This document shows, one piece after another, positions 1-8,482 of a stretch of 45,969 bases of DNA. Position numbers and translations under genes: made by a program. Position 1 is the first letter of the stretch; every line of letters starts with the position of its first letter. The notes under the pieces were generated by a model, which was not told where the DNA came from, did no database searches, and saw only the letters and a list, made by a program, of their open reading frames with translations. The DNA comes from JADGGV01 sp035715725 (GTDB taxonomy: Bacteria > Gemmatimonadota > Gemmatimonadetes > Longimicrobiales > RSA9), in assembly GCA_035715725.1 (NCBI GenBank), contig DASTKT010000197.1:1-45969 (forward strand), written 5' to 3'.

Positions 1-628
1 CGCTCGCTGCACCCGGCCGCACGCTTCTCCAGGGCGAGGATGCCGGCCGGCTGCATGCCCACACCTGCACCGGGGAGGTCGCTGGCGTTCGGACGTCCCG
101 GTCGATGAAGACGCGCCGCACCGCCCGCCGCTGCAATACGGCTCGCGTCTCGTTCGCTCCTTCTCGCGCGATCATATCGGCCGCGCTCTTCCGCTTCGGT
201 CGGAAGGCGCCGGCCCGAGAGGGGCGCCTCCGCCGCCTGGCCCCTGCGCCTCCGCTCCAGCCCCGCGTGGGTCCCCTCCTCGACCGAGGGCAGGGCCTCA
301 CCGAAGGACGCTGCCCCGCCCGCCGCCCGCAGTTGCACCCACCGTGGGCCCGCGCTCGCGCCCGCGCTCGGCCCCACCCGCAATCCCCGCCCCCACTCGC
401 CGTCGGACCCGGAGTCGTCCCCCCCTGCCCCCGCCCGCCGTTGGACCCGCAGTCAGTTCGAGCGCCCGCCCGAAGTCATATCCGTTCCCGCAGTTCCGAC
501 CTCCTCGTGAACGCTTACCAGGCGGGTCGGCAGGAGGCGGGCGGGGCGTGCCCGGCGACGAGGCCGGTACGTCCTCGACCGCCATCGACCGGTCGATCCA
601 ACCCGTCGCCGAGCATCGGGCCCCCCGC
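1..628. other. Non-coding or unrecognised stretch
   Basis: No gene is recognised here. Open frames exist on both strands, but they are Arg/Pro-rich and show no family motif, as expected of random high-GC DNA. About 300-470 is strongly C-rich on the plus strand with imperfect repeats of short CCGC/CCCGC units. A perfect 14-bp palindrome (ATCGACCGGTCGAT) lies at 584-597, about 30 bp beyond the stop of pnkp. It has no loop or T-tract, so I do not call it a terminator. Confidence 0.5.
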
Positions 629-3199
629 TCAGAGCCGTGGATCGACCGGCTCGCTCTCCAGCGCCAGCACGCCGAACACCGCCTCGTGCACCCGCCGGAG
701 CGGCTCGTGTCGGACGAACCGTTCCAGCGCCTCGATGCCGAGCGCGAACTCCCGCAGCGCCAGCGAGCGCTTGTGCGACACTCCCCGGGACCGCAGCCGC
801 GCCAGGTTCTCGGGCTCCGTGTACTCGGGCCCGTAGATGATCCGCAGGTACTCGCGGCCGCGCACCTTCACCGCCGGCTGGGCGAGCCCCCGCCGCCCCC
901 GCGCGACGAACTCCAGCGGCTTCACGACCATCCCCTCCCCACCCCGCTCCGTCAGCTCCTCCCACCATCGGACAGCCTCGTCCTGGCTGCTCGGGTCCAT
1001 CACGTCCACGACCCGGTACGGCGTCGCCAGAAGCAGTTCGGGGTCCGCGGCGCACACGCGGGCGAGGGTCTCCATGTGCCAGGCATGGTCGCGGCCCGTG
1101 TGCACCGCCCCCTCCGTCGCGAGAAGGTGGAACGGCGCGAGCTTCAGGTCCGCGACGCCGCCGACGTCCCAGCAGTAGCGGCGGTACGCCTCCACGTACC
1201 GCTCCGCCAGCACGGCCCGGCCGCGGTAGCGCTCGAGGAGCGGCCCCGCCTGCCCGCGTGCGCTCGCCTCCTCGAGCACAGCGACGGTGTCGGCGAGCGA
1301 AGCGCGCGCCGCCGCGCCGACGGCGGCGTACTGCTGCCGCAGCAGCTCCTGCGCCTTCGCGGACCAGGGCATGAGCTCCGCGTCCAGGCAGATCCAGTCG
1401 GTCGACAGCTCGCCCCAGAGGCCGGCGGCGCCGACAGCGGCCCGCACGCGGTCCAGGAGCTCGCTCTCCAGCGCCGTCTCCGTGAAGAAGCGACGGCCCG
1501 TCCGCGTGTAGACGATCCCGACCCCCTCGTCCAGGACCCCGAAGCGGCGCCGCGCGGCCTCCTCGTCCCGGCACACCACCACCACCGCGCGCGAGCCCAT
1601 GTGCTTCTCCTCGCACACCACCTGTGGCACACCCTCGTGGCGGTAGTAGCCGAACGCCTCCGCCGGATGCTCGAGGAGCCCCGGCTCCGCGGACGTCTCC
1701 GCGGGCGACACCGTCGGCGGCAGGTAGAGCAGCCACTTGGGGTTCGCGGCGAAGCGGCTCATCACCTCGAGGGCGGCCGTCGCGTTCTCCTCGCGCACGG
1801 TCACGTTCCCATGCAGGCGGGTCGCGACGATCCGCTTACCGATCACGTCCTCGATGTCGAGCACGTCGTCGAGCCGCTGCTGCTCGGAGAGCCGCGGCGC
1901 GACCAGGTCCTGCGGGAGGAACGGCCGCACCGGCTCCGAGTAGACCCGCGTCGCCGGCACGGACACCAGCTCTCGTTCCGGGTAGCGCAGCGCCGTGAGC
2001 CGGCCGCCGAACACGCAGCCGGTGTCGATGTTGATCGTGTTGTTGAGCCACTGCGGCTCCGGGACGGGCGTGTGGCCGTAGACCACCATGGCCGGGCCCC
2101 GATACTCGGCGGCCCAGTCGTAGCGGACCGGCAGCCCGAATTCGTCGGTCTCGCCCGTCGTCTCGCCGTAGAGCGCGAACTCCCGCACGTGTCCCGAGCC
2201 GCGTCCCTGGAGCTTCTCCTTCATCCCCGCGTGGGCGACGACGAGCTTGCCCTCGTCGAGCACGTAGTGGCTCACGAGCGCATCGAGGAATTCGGCGGCG
2301 TCGCGGCGGAAGCCCTCGCTCTCGCGGCCGAGCTGCTCGAGCGACTCGGCCAGGCCATGCTTGACCTGGACGTTCCGGCCGCGGAGCGCCTTCACCAGCT
2401 TCACGTCGTGGTTGCCGGGGACGCAGAGCGCGCTCCGCGCCCGGACCATGGCCATGACCAGCCGGAGGACGCCGGGCGTGTCCGGCCCCCGGTCCACGAG
2501 GTCGCCCAGGAACACCGCCGTGCGCCCCTCCGGCGGGCGGACGGCGTACGTGGGCTCGCCGTCCGAACCGGCGTCCAGCTCGACCGCGTAGCCCAGCTCG
2601 CGCAGGAGCGCGACGAGCTCGTCCATGCAGCCGTGCACGTCGCCGATGATGTCGAACGGGCCGTGCAGATGCCGGAGATTGTTCCAGAGCGGCTGCCGGA
2701 CGACCTCGACCGCGTCGACCTCCTCGGGCGAGTTCAGGACGAAGACGTGCCGGAATCCCTCCTTCTGGAGCCCCCGCATCGACCGGCGGAGCTGGTCCAC
2801 CTGCCGGCGGATGACGTGACCGCCAATGTCGCGATCGAGTCGCGCCCGGTTCCGCTCGTGGCAGAGCTTCTCCGGCACGTTGAACACGATCGCCACCGGG
2901 AGGACGTGGTGCTGGCGCGCGAGGGCGACCAGGGGCCTCCGCGCCTCCGGCTGCACGTTGGTCGCGTCGACGACCGTCAGGTGGCCGCGGTCGAGCCGCT
3001 TCCCCGCGACGTAGTGGAGCACCTCGAAGGCATCGCCGGTCGCGCTCTGATCGTTCTCGTCGTTCGCGACGAGGCCGCGGCAGTAGTCCGACGACAGCAC
3101 CTCGAAGGGGCCGAAGTGTCGGCGCGCGAACGTCGACTTGCCGGCGCCGGACGGGCCGACGAGCAGGACGAGCGAGAGTTCGGGGATCGTGATCTTCAT
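629..3199 (-). CDS. pnkp: Polynucleotide kinase-phosphatase-ligase (bacterial Pnkp)
   Basis: An 856-aa three-domain RNA end-healing and sealing enzyme. Residues 1-170 are a P-loop 5'-kinase (GPSGAGKS at 15-22). Residues about 180-430 are a metallophosphoesterase 2',3'-phosphatase (GDVHG, GDLVDRG, GNHD, VAHAG and YGHT motifs). Residues about 470-850 are an adenylyltransferase/ligase domain with candidate lysine K532 in EEKHMGSR and later motifs EGMVVKP and VKVRGREY. Length and domain order match clostridial Pnkp (about 870 aa). In the known system Pnkp needs Hen1 to activate its ligase, and hen1 lies just upstream (90-bp gap, same strand), so the two are probably one operon that repairs ribotoxin-cleaved RNA. 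An exact 81-bp copy of the gene's 3' end (641-721) recurs at 24168-24248. Confidence 0.95.
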   Translation of the reverse strand: MKITIPELSLVLLVGPSGAGKSTFARRHFGPFEVLSSDYCRGLVANDENDQSATGDAFEVLHYVAGKRLDRGHLTVVDATNVQPEARRPLVALARQHHVLPVAIVFNVPEKLCHERNRARLDRDIGGHVIRRQVDQLRRSMRGLQKEGFRHVFVLNSPEEVDAVEVVRQPLWNNLRHLHGPFDIIGDVHGCMDELVALLRELGYAVELDAGSDGEPTYAVRPPEGRTAVFLGDLVDRGPDTPGVLRLVMAMVRARSALCVPGNHDVKLVKALRGRNVQVKHGLAESLEQLGRESEGFRRDAAEFLDALVSHYVLDEGKLVVAHAGMKEKLQGRGSGHVREFALYGETTGETDEFGLPVRYDWAAEYRGPAMVVYGHTPVPEPQWLNNTINIDTGCVFGGRLTALRYPERELVSVPATRVYSEPVRPFLPQDLVAPRLSEQQRLDDVLDIEDVIGKRIVATRLHGNVTVREENATAALEVMSRFAANPKWLLYLPPTVSPAETSAEPGLLEHPAEAFGYYRHEGVPQVVCEEKHMGSRAVVVVCRDEEAARRRFGVLDEGVGIVYTRTGRRFFTETALESELLDRVRAAVGAAGLWGELSTDWICLDAELMPWSAKAQELLRQQYAAVGAAARASLADTVAVLEEASARGQAGPLLERYRGRAVLAERYVEAYRRYCWDVGGVADLKLAPFHLLATEGAVHTGRDHAWHMETLARVCAADPELLLATPYRVVDVMDPSSQDEAVRWWEELTERGGEGMVVKPLEFVARGRRGLAQPAVKVRGREYLRIIYGPEYTEPENLARLRSRGVSHKRSLALREFALGIEALERFVRHEPLRRVHEAVFGVLALESEPVDPRL

Positions 3200-3289
3200 G
3201 GTTCCTGAATGTTCGTGGAGCCGGCGACGGCACGGTTCACCGCGGCGATCATCCCGGCCGGGACGATCGGGTGCGGGTTGAACGCTCTC

Positions 3290-4687
3290 TCACTCACGGC
3301 TGAACACTCCCATCTGCGTCGGCGCGCCCCGCTCCGGGTCCTCCGGGCCCACGGGCAGGAAGCGCACGCTGTAGCCGAACCGCTCCGCGACGGCCTCCGC
3401 CCACTGCCGGAACTCCGCGCGGGTCCACTCGAAGCGGTGGTCCTTGTGGCGGAACGCGCCGGCCGGCAGGCTCTCCCAGGTCTCGTTGTACTCGCGGTTC
3501 GGCGTCGTCATGACGACCGTCGCCGGTCGTGCGAACTCGAAGAGCACACGCTCGAACGCCCGCAGCCTCGGCGCGTCCAGGTGCTCGATCACCTCCACCA
3601 CCGCCGCCGCGTCATAGCCCGCGACCCGAGGGTCGCGGTACATCAGCGATCCGTGGATGAGGCGGATGCGCTCCTTCTGCTTCGGCGGCAGCGTCTCCAG
3701 CCGCAGCCGGCCGCGCGCGATCTCGAGCGAGCGCACCGACACGTCCATCCCGAGGATCTCCTGGAACTCCCGGTCCTGGAGCAGGACCCGGAGGAGCCGC
3801 CCTTCGCCGCAGCCGAGGTCCACCACCCGCTTCGCCCCGCTCGCCCGCAGCGCGGCGGCGACGGCGCCGAGACGCTGCTCGTTCAGCCCGATCCGCTCCT
3901 CCGCCTGCTGCTCTTCCGCGTCGCGGGCTTCCGCCGCCGCATCGGGATCCGTCCCCTCCTCCTCCGCGGTGAGCCGCGCCAATGCGGAGCGGGTCAGGCT
4001 GGTCCGGTGCCGCAGGTACCGCCGGGCGACGAGCTCGCGCTCGGGGTGCCTGGCGAGCCAGTCCTCCCCCTGCCGCAGCAGCTTCTCGACCTCGTCCTCC
4101 CCGACGTAGTAGTGCTTCGCGTCGTCCAGCACCGGCACGAGCACGTAGAGGTGCCGGAGCAGCTCGCTGAGCCGGGTCGTACGGCTGAGCGACACCGTGA
4201 AGTACCGGCTCTCCCCCCATTCCGGGAAAGCCGGATCGAGCGCGTGCCGCTCGGCGACGACCTCGTATCCCAGCGGCTCGAAGAGCCGGCGCAGCAGCTC
4301 CTCGCCTCCCCGGCACGGCAGCACCGAGATCCGAGCCTCGAGCGGGATCGGAGTCTCCGCGAGCTCCGGCCGCTCCTTGCTCCTCCCGGAGAGCGCGCTG
4401 CCGAAGACCTGCGCGATCGCCACGCTCAGGAACGAGGAGGCGACGTACGGCCGGTCGTTCACGTACGGCTCGAGCGGCGCCCCGGCGCCCTTCTCTCCCC
4501 GCGCGAGGGCGACGGGGTCGACGTCGAGAAGGAGCGCGGCCGTGCAGCGCGCCGCCGTCGCCTCCGGGTAGACCACGTGCGCCCGCCCGAACGACAGGTC
4601 GAAGCTCTGCGCCCGCGCCGGATTCTTGTAGAGCAGGTAGCCGAGGTCGGTGGCCGGCTCGTGCGTCGTGGAAATCGTCAGGAGCAT
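3290..4687 (-). CDS. hen1: 3'-terminal RNA ribose 2'-O-methyltransferase Hen1
   Basis: A 465-aa bacterial Hen1. The N-terminal half (about 1-240) is the Hen1-specific domain that binds and activates the Pnkp ligase. The C-terminal half is a SAM methyltransferase with the SAM loop VVDLGCGEG near 288-296. Its metal-binding set is E365/E368/H369 in VVEVIEH plus H414/H417 in RHKDHRFEW, and a TPNREYN motif precedes these. It methylates the 2'-OH at the broken RNA 3' end so that a repaired RNA resists recleavage. The ATG at 4687 has a purine-rich GGTAGGGGAG just upstream. Downstream pnkp follows on the same strand. This is a complete and apparently functional copy of a described system. Confidence 0.95.
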   Translation of the reverse strand: MLLTISTTHEPATDLGYLLYKNPARAQSFDLSFGRAHVVYPEATAARCTAALLLDVDPVALARGEKGAGAPLEPYVNDRPYVASSFLSVAIAQVFGSALSGRSKERPELAETPIPLEARISVLPCRGGEELLRRLFEPLGYEVVAERHALDPAFPEWGESRYFTVSLSRTTRLSELLRHLYVLVPVLDDAKHYYVGEDEVEKLLRQGEDWLARHPERELVARRYLRHRTSLTRSALARLTAEEEGTDPDAAAEARDAEEQQAEERIGLNEQRLGAVAAALRASGAKRVVDLGCGEGRLLRVLLQDREFQEILGMDVSVRSLEIARGRLRLETLPPKQKERIRLIHGSLMYRDPRVAGYDAAAVVEVIEHLDAPRLRAFERVLFEFARPATVVMTTPNREYNETWESLPAGAFRHKDHRFEWTRAEFRQWAEAVAERFGYSVRFLPVGPEDPERGAPTQMGVFSRE

Positions 4688-4763
4688 CGGTCTCCCCTAC
4701 CTTGAGGCCGTGCGCCCGGACCGGCAGCGGCCCGGGCGCGTGCAATCTGTGTCAGGAGCCCCC

Positions 4764-4796
4764 GGCGCGCCCGGATGACCGGACTCCGGGCGCGCC
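4764..4796 (-). terminator. Strong stem-loop after the small minus-strand gene
   Basis: A perfect 11-bp stem (GGCGCGCCCGG with its complement) encloses an 11-nt loop, starting 9 bp after the stop of the gene ending at 4806. There is no T-tract on either side, so it may be a weak or factor-assisted terminator or an mRNA 3'-end stabiliser between that gene and hen1. Confidence 0.5.
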
Positions 4797-4805
4797 GCCC
4801 CGCGA

Positions 4806-5126
4806 TCAATCGTCGTCTTCCCATGGGCGACGGTCGGCCTTCTCCTCCAGCTTGCGCGCGCGCTCGAACTCGCGCTCCGCCTGACGCTGTCCCGTCGTCG
4901 ACTCGAACACGGCGACGACCGTGTCGGTGCGCACGTGAACCGCGGCGCCGACGTGATCAGTGAAGTGCAGCCACCGCCGCCGCCGGAAACGTCCGAGCCG
5001 AGCGACCACCTCGGCCGCGGTCTCGCGCGTCACCACGTAGGATGTCCAACCACACCGGACGACGTAGTAGTTGTCCAATGTCGGCACGTCCTCCGGTTCC
5101 TCGAAGTAGTCCTTCAGCCGGTTCAT
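4806..5126 (-). CDS. Small hypothetical protein, charged C-terminus
   Basis: A 106-aa protein of unknown function. The start is the ATG at 5126, preceded by a GGGG-containing purine stretch. The frame stays open further upstream, but that part reads as low-complexity Arg-rich sequence. The protein begins MNRLKDYFEE, has a likely beta-rich core (YYVVRCGWTSYVV, then WLHFTDHVGAAVHVRTDTVVAVFEST) and ends in a charged helix with the tail RRPWEDDD. The core resembles a small nucleic-acid or ligand-binding barrel, which is inference only. It sits upstream of hen1-pnkp on the same strand, separated by a hairpin, so it could be a third member of that locus or simply a neighbour. Confidence 0.6.
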   Translation of the reverse strand: MNRLKDYFEEPEDVPTLDNYYVVRCGWTSYVVTRETAAEVVARLGRFRRRRWLHFTDHVGAAVHVRTDTVVAVFESTTGQRQAEREFERARKLEEKADRRPWEDDD

Positions 5127-5552
5127 ATCCCCGTCGTAGGTATCCCGGCGCAGGCACGCGCCCGCCCCGGCCGTCCCGTGGCGGCGCGGCGGAGGCGAGT
5201 CGGGCTGGGAGTCGCGTTTCCTCGCCCGCCCTCGCAACCGCCGGCCACCACGGGACCGGTTCTCACATGCCGCGTGGATGCGGCGCCGTCGTCGCCTGGG
5301 GCGCAGAAGTCGAACGCCCCACCTGCCGGTCAGCGCAGGTGGGGCGTTGGAATCCGCTCCCTCGATCCGGGACGGCGTCCTACGACGCCCGGTCTCCTCC
5401 CCCTGCGCTGTCCTGTCTCGTGTACGCCGGATGCGCCGCTCCCCGGTCGATGCACTTCGTCTCGAAGGCGCCCGAGCCGATCGGCAGGCGCGCGCGCTCC
5501 AGACCGCAGCCGCTCGCGTCGCGCCGCGACCTCGACCACGTGCGCGCGCCGC
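5127..5552. other. Intergenic debris with hairpin and transposase trace
   Basis: No intact gene. On the minus strand around 5441-5488 a frame reads LPIGSGAFETKC, resembling the LPIGSG-x-x-E-x-x-C signature near the C-terminus of several DDE transposases. The same open frame runs back into the 246-bp repeat at 5553-5798, so both may derive from one decayed insertion sequence. No terminal inverted repeats are visible. The transposase reading rests on this short motif only. Confidence 0.35.
5313..5348. terminator. 14-bp perfect stem-loop, terminator-like
   Basis: AACGCCCCACCTGC pairs perfectly with its complement across an 8-nt loop. The CGCCCC...GGGGCG core is shared with hairpins at 19001-19028 and 45934-45961. 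Without a U-rich tail the direction cannot be fixed. It lies between the small gene at 4806-5126 and transposase debris, so it may be a relic or may insulate that gene. Confidence 0.5.
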
Positions 5553-5798
5553 CGGCCGCAGGCGCTGGGCGCCCTTCCGGCCGAGCGACGGGCGAACTCG
5601 GCCCAACGGCCGAAGCGCTTCCCGCGCAAGCGATGGTGTAGGTCGTGAGCACGTCGACTCTCCTTGCGAACGGCCGATTCAGCGCCGGAAACGACAAATC
5701 GCGCCACCGATGCTCGCCCGGCGCTCTGCGCCATGGCGGCCCGCGCCGCCTCGTGGTGGCGGAACGGACGTAGTGCATCGGGACGCGACTCCCAGGCC
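5553..5798. repeat. 246-bp dispersed repeat, copy 1
   Basis: This segment matches 34974-35219 over 246 bp with no gaps and about 6 substitutions (roughly 97-98% identity by eye), in the same orientation. The ends are not inverted repeats. No gene is recognised inside, although a minus-strand frame crosses it and continues into a transposase-like motif in this copy only. Likely a fragment of an old mobile element or a duplicated intergenic block. Confidence 0.85.
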
Positions 5799-5946
5799 GC
5801 GAACAGTAAAGGAGGCGGGCTCGGGCGTCAAGAGGAACGCTCGTTCGGCGGCGCGGACGTTGAATATGCTCGGGGCCCGAGCCGGTCGGCGAAGCGCACG
5901 GTCCGCGAGGGATCGGGATCGTACGCCCCCGGCGCGGCCAAGGGCG

Positions 5947-6789
5947 TCAGGGGCGTTCGCACGCGAGACGCCGCAGGGCCGCGGCCCACTCCAGCTCACT
6001 CGCCGCCTTCCGCGCCCGAAAGTCGATGCCGAGCGTGCCGAACGTCCCGGCACTGCTGGCTTGCGGAGCGCCGGTGAAGACGTCGGCGCGCCAGGTGAGC
6101 TCGAAATCGACGAATCCCGCGGCCACGACCGTGGCCTCCAGCTCTCCCTCCAGGAGAGCCCCGGCGATTCAGCCGGTCCATAGGTCGATCTTTCGTTTCG
6201 CGCTCTCGGGGACCGGCGTCTGGACGAGGATGTCGCCGATCTGCAGCCGGCCGCCGGGGCGAAGCACCCGCGCCATCTCGGAGAGCGCCGCGGCCTTGTC
6301 CGGCATCAGGTTGAGCACACCGTTCGAGATGACGACGTCCGCCCAGCCGTCCTCGACCGGCAGCGCCTCGGCGTATCCGCCCCGGAACTCCACGTTGCCC
6401 ACGCCCGCCTCCGCGGCGCTCCGGCGCGCCTTCTCCAGCATGGCCGGCGTCATGTCCACCCCCACGACGTCGCCGTCCGGCGCCACCATCCGCGCCGCGA
6501 TCAGCGAATCGATCCCCGCGCCGCTCCCGACATCGACGACCCGCTCGCCGGGCTGGAGCGCGCCCGGGCGAAACGGGTTTCCGGTCCCGGCGAACGACTC
6601 GATCGACGCCTCCGGCACGCCCGCCAGCCACTCGTCCCGGTACCCCAGCAGGTGTGCGAGGGGCCGGCCGGTGTGGAAGTGGAAGCCGCGCCCCGGCTCG
6701 AGCGCGACCACCTCGTACTCCTCCCGGATCGCCCGCCGCAGCGCCCCGAGATCCAGCCCCGTGAACTCGCTCGCCTCCGTGCTCATCAT
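5947..6789 (-). CDS. ArsM-like SAM methyltransferase with in-frame UGA (candidate selenoprotein)
   Basis: Read conventionally the frame stops at 6169-6171 (206 aa). Read through the UGA it gives 280 aa ending at 5947. The start is one of two tandem ATGs (6789 or 6786) behind a strong GGAGGAG at 6793-6799. Residues 84-92 are the SAM-binding loop VVDVGSGAG, followed by VGVDMT and VISNGVLNLMPDK. The UGA falls in DLWTG-U-IAGALLEGEL, where relatives have Cys. Translation beyond it keeps family character (TWRADVFTGAPQ, FGTLGIDFRARK) and GC-rich third positions. In algal ArsM, Cys174 and Cys224 bind As(III). Here the first equivalent is Gly157 and the UGA is residue 207, giving the same spacing of 50. 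A SECIS-like hairpin follows the UGA. The alternative is a recent nonsense mutation. It is divergent from an ArsR-rhodanese gene. Confidence 0.7.
6141..6159 (-). promoter_or_regulatory. Candidate bacterial SECIS hairpin
   Basis: On the minus strand GCTCTCC pairs perfectly with GGAGAGC around the 5-nt loop UGGAG. The loop begins 16 nt after the in-frame UGA at 6171-6169 and has G at its second position. Bacterial SECIS elements lie inside the coding region just after UGA, with a small apical loop carrying an early G and roughly 16-37 nt between UGA and loop. This hairpin fits, at the short end of the range. It also encodes family-typical residues (ALLEGEL), so chance pairing in GC-rich code is possible. 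Confidence 0.5.
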
Positions 6790-6993
6790 GCGCTCCTCCG
6801 CTCAGGTGCACCCGACGTCATCCGAGATCTCCCTGCCGGCCGCGTTGCCGGAGGGGCGGTCGGCTCGCAGGCCAACGCGCCCGTGGCGACTCCGTGCAGC
6901 ACGGCCCCGGCCGTCCCGCTGACGACCCCGGCCGAGCATACGCCGCGGAATGCGCCGCTGGATTGCGGCGGCGCGTCCGGCTGCGCGCCCCAC

Positions 6994-7054
6994 CCTTGAC
7001 GTGGCACACGCTACACTCCACTATTCCAGGAGTCAATGGAACGATGGAGGACAC
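6994..7054 (+). promoter_or_regulatory. Candidate promoter/operator of the ArsR-rhodanese operon
   Basis: A TTGACG -35 at 6996-7001 and a weak CACTAT -10 at 7019-7024 are 17 bp apart. An inverted repeat TTCCA-N8-TGGAA (7024-7028 and 7037-7041) overlaps the likely transcription start, where an autoregulating ArsR repressor would bind. GGAGGA at 7046-7051 supports the GTG start at 7055. The same 265-bp gap must also carry the promoter of the divergent methyltransferase. Confidence 0.4.
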
Positions 7055-7735
7055 GTGGACCGTAGCACCGCCAAGCTCGAGCTCTTCGAGCAGTTCGCCC
7101 GCATCGGCAAGGCCGTCTCGAGCGCCGCCCGGCTCCTGCTGCTGGACCTCCTGGCGCAGAGCGAGAAGTCGGTCGAGATGCTCGCCCGGCAGTCGGGGCT
7201 CTCCGTGACGAACACGAGCAACCACCTGAAGGAGCTGCGGGTGGTGGGGCTCGTGGCCGCGCGGAAGGACGGGCCGTACGTCCATTACCGTCTCGCCGAT
7301 CCGGCCGTGCACTCGTTCCTGCGGTGCCTTCAGGACATCGCGCGGCGGCAGCTCGCCGATGCCCGCCAGATCGTCCAGGACTACTACGAGGCGCCGGACG
7401 AGCTCGAGCCGGTGGGTCCGGCCGAGCTGCTGGAGCGCATGCGGGCGGACGACGTCGTCGTGCTCGACGTCCGCCCCGAGGACGAGTACGCGGCCGGCCA
7501 CATCCCGGGCGCGATCTCGATCCCCGTCGACGAGCTCGAGCGGCGCCTGGCCGAGCTTCCAGCGGACAGGGAGGTCGTCGCCTACTGCCGGGGTCCGTAC
7601 TGCGTGATGGCGCTCACGGCGCTGGATGTCCTGCGCGCGCGTGGCTTTCGGGCCCGGCGGCTGGAGGAGGGCGTGCCGGACTGGCGCGCCCGCGGCCTCG
7701 AGGTGGCGGTCGGCGGGAACGGGAGGAAGCCATGA
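7055..7735 (+). CDS. ArsR-family regulator fused to a rhodanese domain
   Basis: 226 aa from a GTG start. A frame extending upstream to 6950 is open, but GTG 7055 has the SD GGAGGA and begins the conserved region. Residues about 8-95 are an ArsR winged helix (SVEMLARQSGLSVTNTSNHL recognition helix). Residues about 118-220 are a rhodanese domain (VVVLDVRPEDEYAAGHIPGA) with catalytic Cys178 in YCRGPYC and a second Cys183. Such fusions couple sulfane-sulfur or related chalcogen chemistry to transcription. The stop overlaps the next start (ATGA at 7732-7735), so the two are translationally coupled. It probably represses its own operon and perhaps the divergent methyltransferase. Confidence 0.9.
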   Translation: MDRSTAKLELFEQFARIGKAVSSAARLLLLDLLAQSEKSVEMLARQSGLSVTNTSNHLKELRVVGLVAARKDGPYVHYRLADPAVHSFLRCLQDIARRQLADARQIVQDYYEAPDELEPVGPAELLERMRADDVVVLDVRPEDEYAAGHIPGAISIPVDELERRLAELPADREVVAYCRGPYCVMALTALDVLRARGFRARRLEEGVPDWRARGLEVAVGGNGRKP

Positions 7736-8478
7736 TCCTGCGGCAGTACCTGCACATCGAGCCGGTCGTGGCCGCGTCCTACCTCTTCGGCTGCGGCGGC
7801 AAGGCGGTGGGCGTAGTGGTCGACCCGGTCGAAGAGATCGAGCCGTACCTGCGCGACTCGGAGGTGCTCGGCCTGCCGCTCCGCTACGTCATCGACACGC
7901 ACGTGCATGCGGACCACGTCTCGGGCGGTCGGCGGCTGGCCGAGGCCGTGGGCGCGGAGTACGTGCTGTTTGCCGGCGTCGAGGCGCGCTTCCGCTTCCG
8001 CGGCGTGGAGGATGGTGAGGCGCTGGAGGTCGGCGACGTGACCGTGCGCGCGCACCACACCCCGGGACACACGCCCGAGCACATCTCGCTGGTGGTCACG
8101 GACCGGACGCGCGGCCCGGAGCCGTGGTTCGTCCTCACGGGCCACACGCTGATGGCGGGCGACATGGGGCGGACCGAGCTCGCCTCGAGCGCCGAAGCGG
8201 GGGCGCGAGCGCTCTTCCGGAGCGCCGAGCGCCTGCGCGAGCTTCCCGACTACCTGGAGGTCCTGCCCGGTGCGTTCTCCGGCTCGGTCTGCGGCCGCGG
8301 TCTCTCCGGGAAGGCTAGCTCGACGATCGGGTTCGAGCGGCGCTTCAACCGCGCCTTCGCGGTGCCGGATGAAGAGGCGTTCGTCGCCTTGATGCTGCGG
8401 GAGATCCCGCCGCGCCCCGCTGGGGCCGAGGAGATCCGGGCGGCCAATCTGGGCGTAGCCGTAGCGGCCCCGGCGTAG
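7732..8478 (+). CDS. MBL-fold persulfide dioxygenase-like protein (ETHE1 type)
   Basis: A 248-aa metallo-beta-lactamase-fold protein. The metal motif HTHVHADHVSGG lies near 55-66 (H57, H59, D61, H62), with a second histidine in PGHTPEH and a later acidic ligand in MAGDMGRTEL, the layout of ETHE1-type persulfide dioxygenases. These oxidise glutathione persulfide and work with rhodaneses, which fits the rhodanese domain encoded just upstream with overlapping codons. A glyoxalase II role is less likely because of this coupling and the ETHE1-like spacing. The MFS gene follows 4 bp later. Confidence 0.8.
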   Translation: MILRQYLHIEPVVAASYLFGCGGKAVGVVVDPVEEIEPYLRDSEVLGLPLRYVIDTHVHADHVSGGRRLAEAVGAEYVLFAGVEARFRFRGVEDGEALEVGDVTVRAHHTPGHTPEHISLVVTDRTRGPEPWFVLTGHTLMAGDMGRTELASSAEAGARALFRSAERLRELPDYLEVLPGAFSGSVCGRGLSGKASSTIGFERRFNRAFAVPDEEAFVALMLREIPPRPAGAEEIRAANLGVAVAAPA

Positions 8479-8482
8479 AGCC

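Noticed and set aside
584..597. A perfect 14-bp palindrome after pnkp
   Set aside because: It has no loop and no T-tract, and short CG-rich palindromes are common in such DNA.
629..4687. Hen1-Pnkp pair as an undescribed system
   Set aside because: Domain order and all motifs match the characterised bacterial RNA repair complex.
6786..7007. A 73-codon minus frame ending at the methyltransferase start
   Set aside because: It covers the SD and the divergent promoter region, has no own SD and no recognisable motif.
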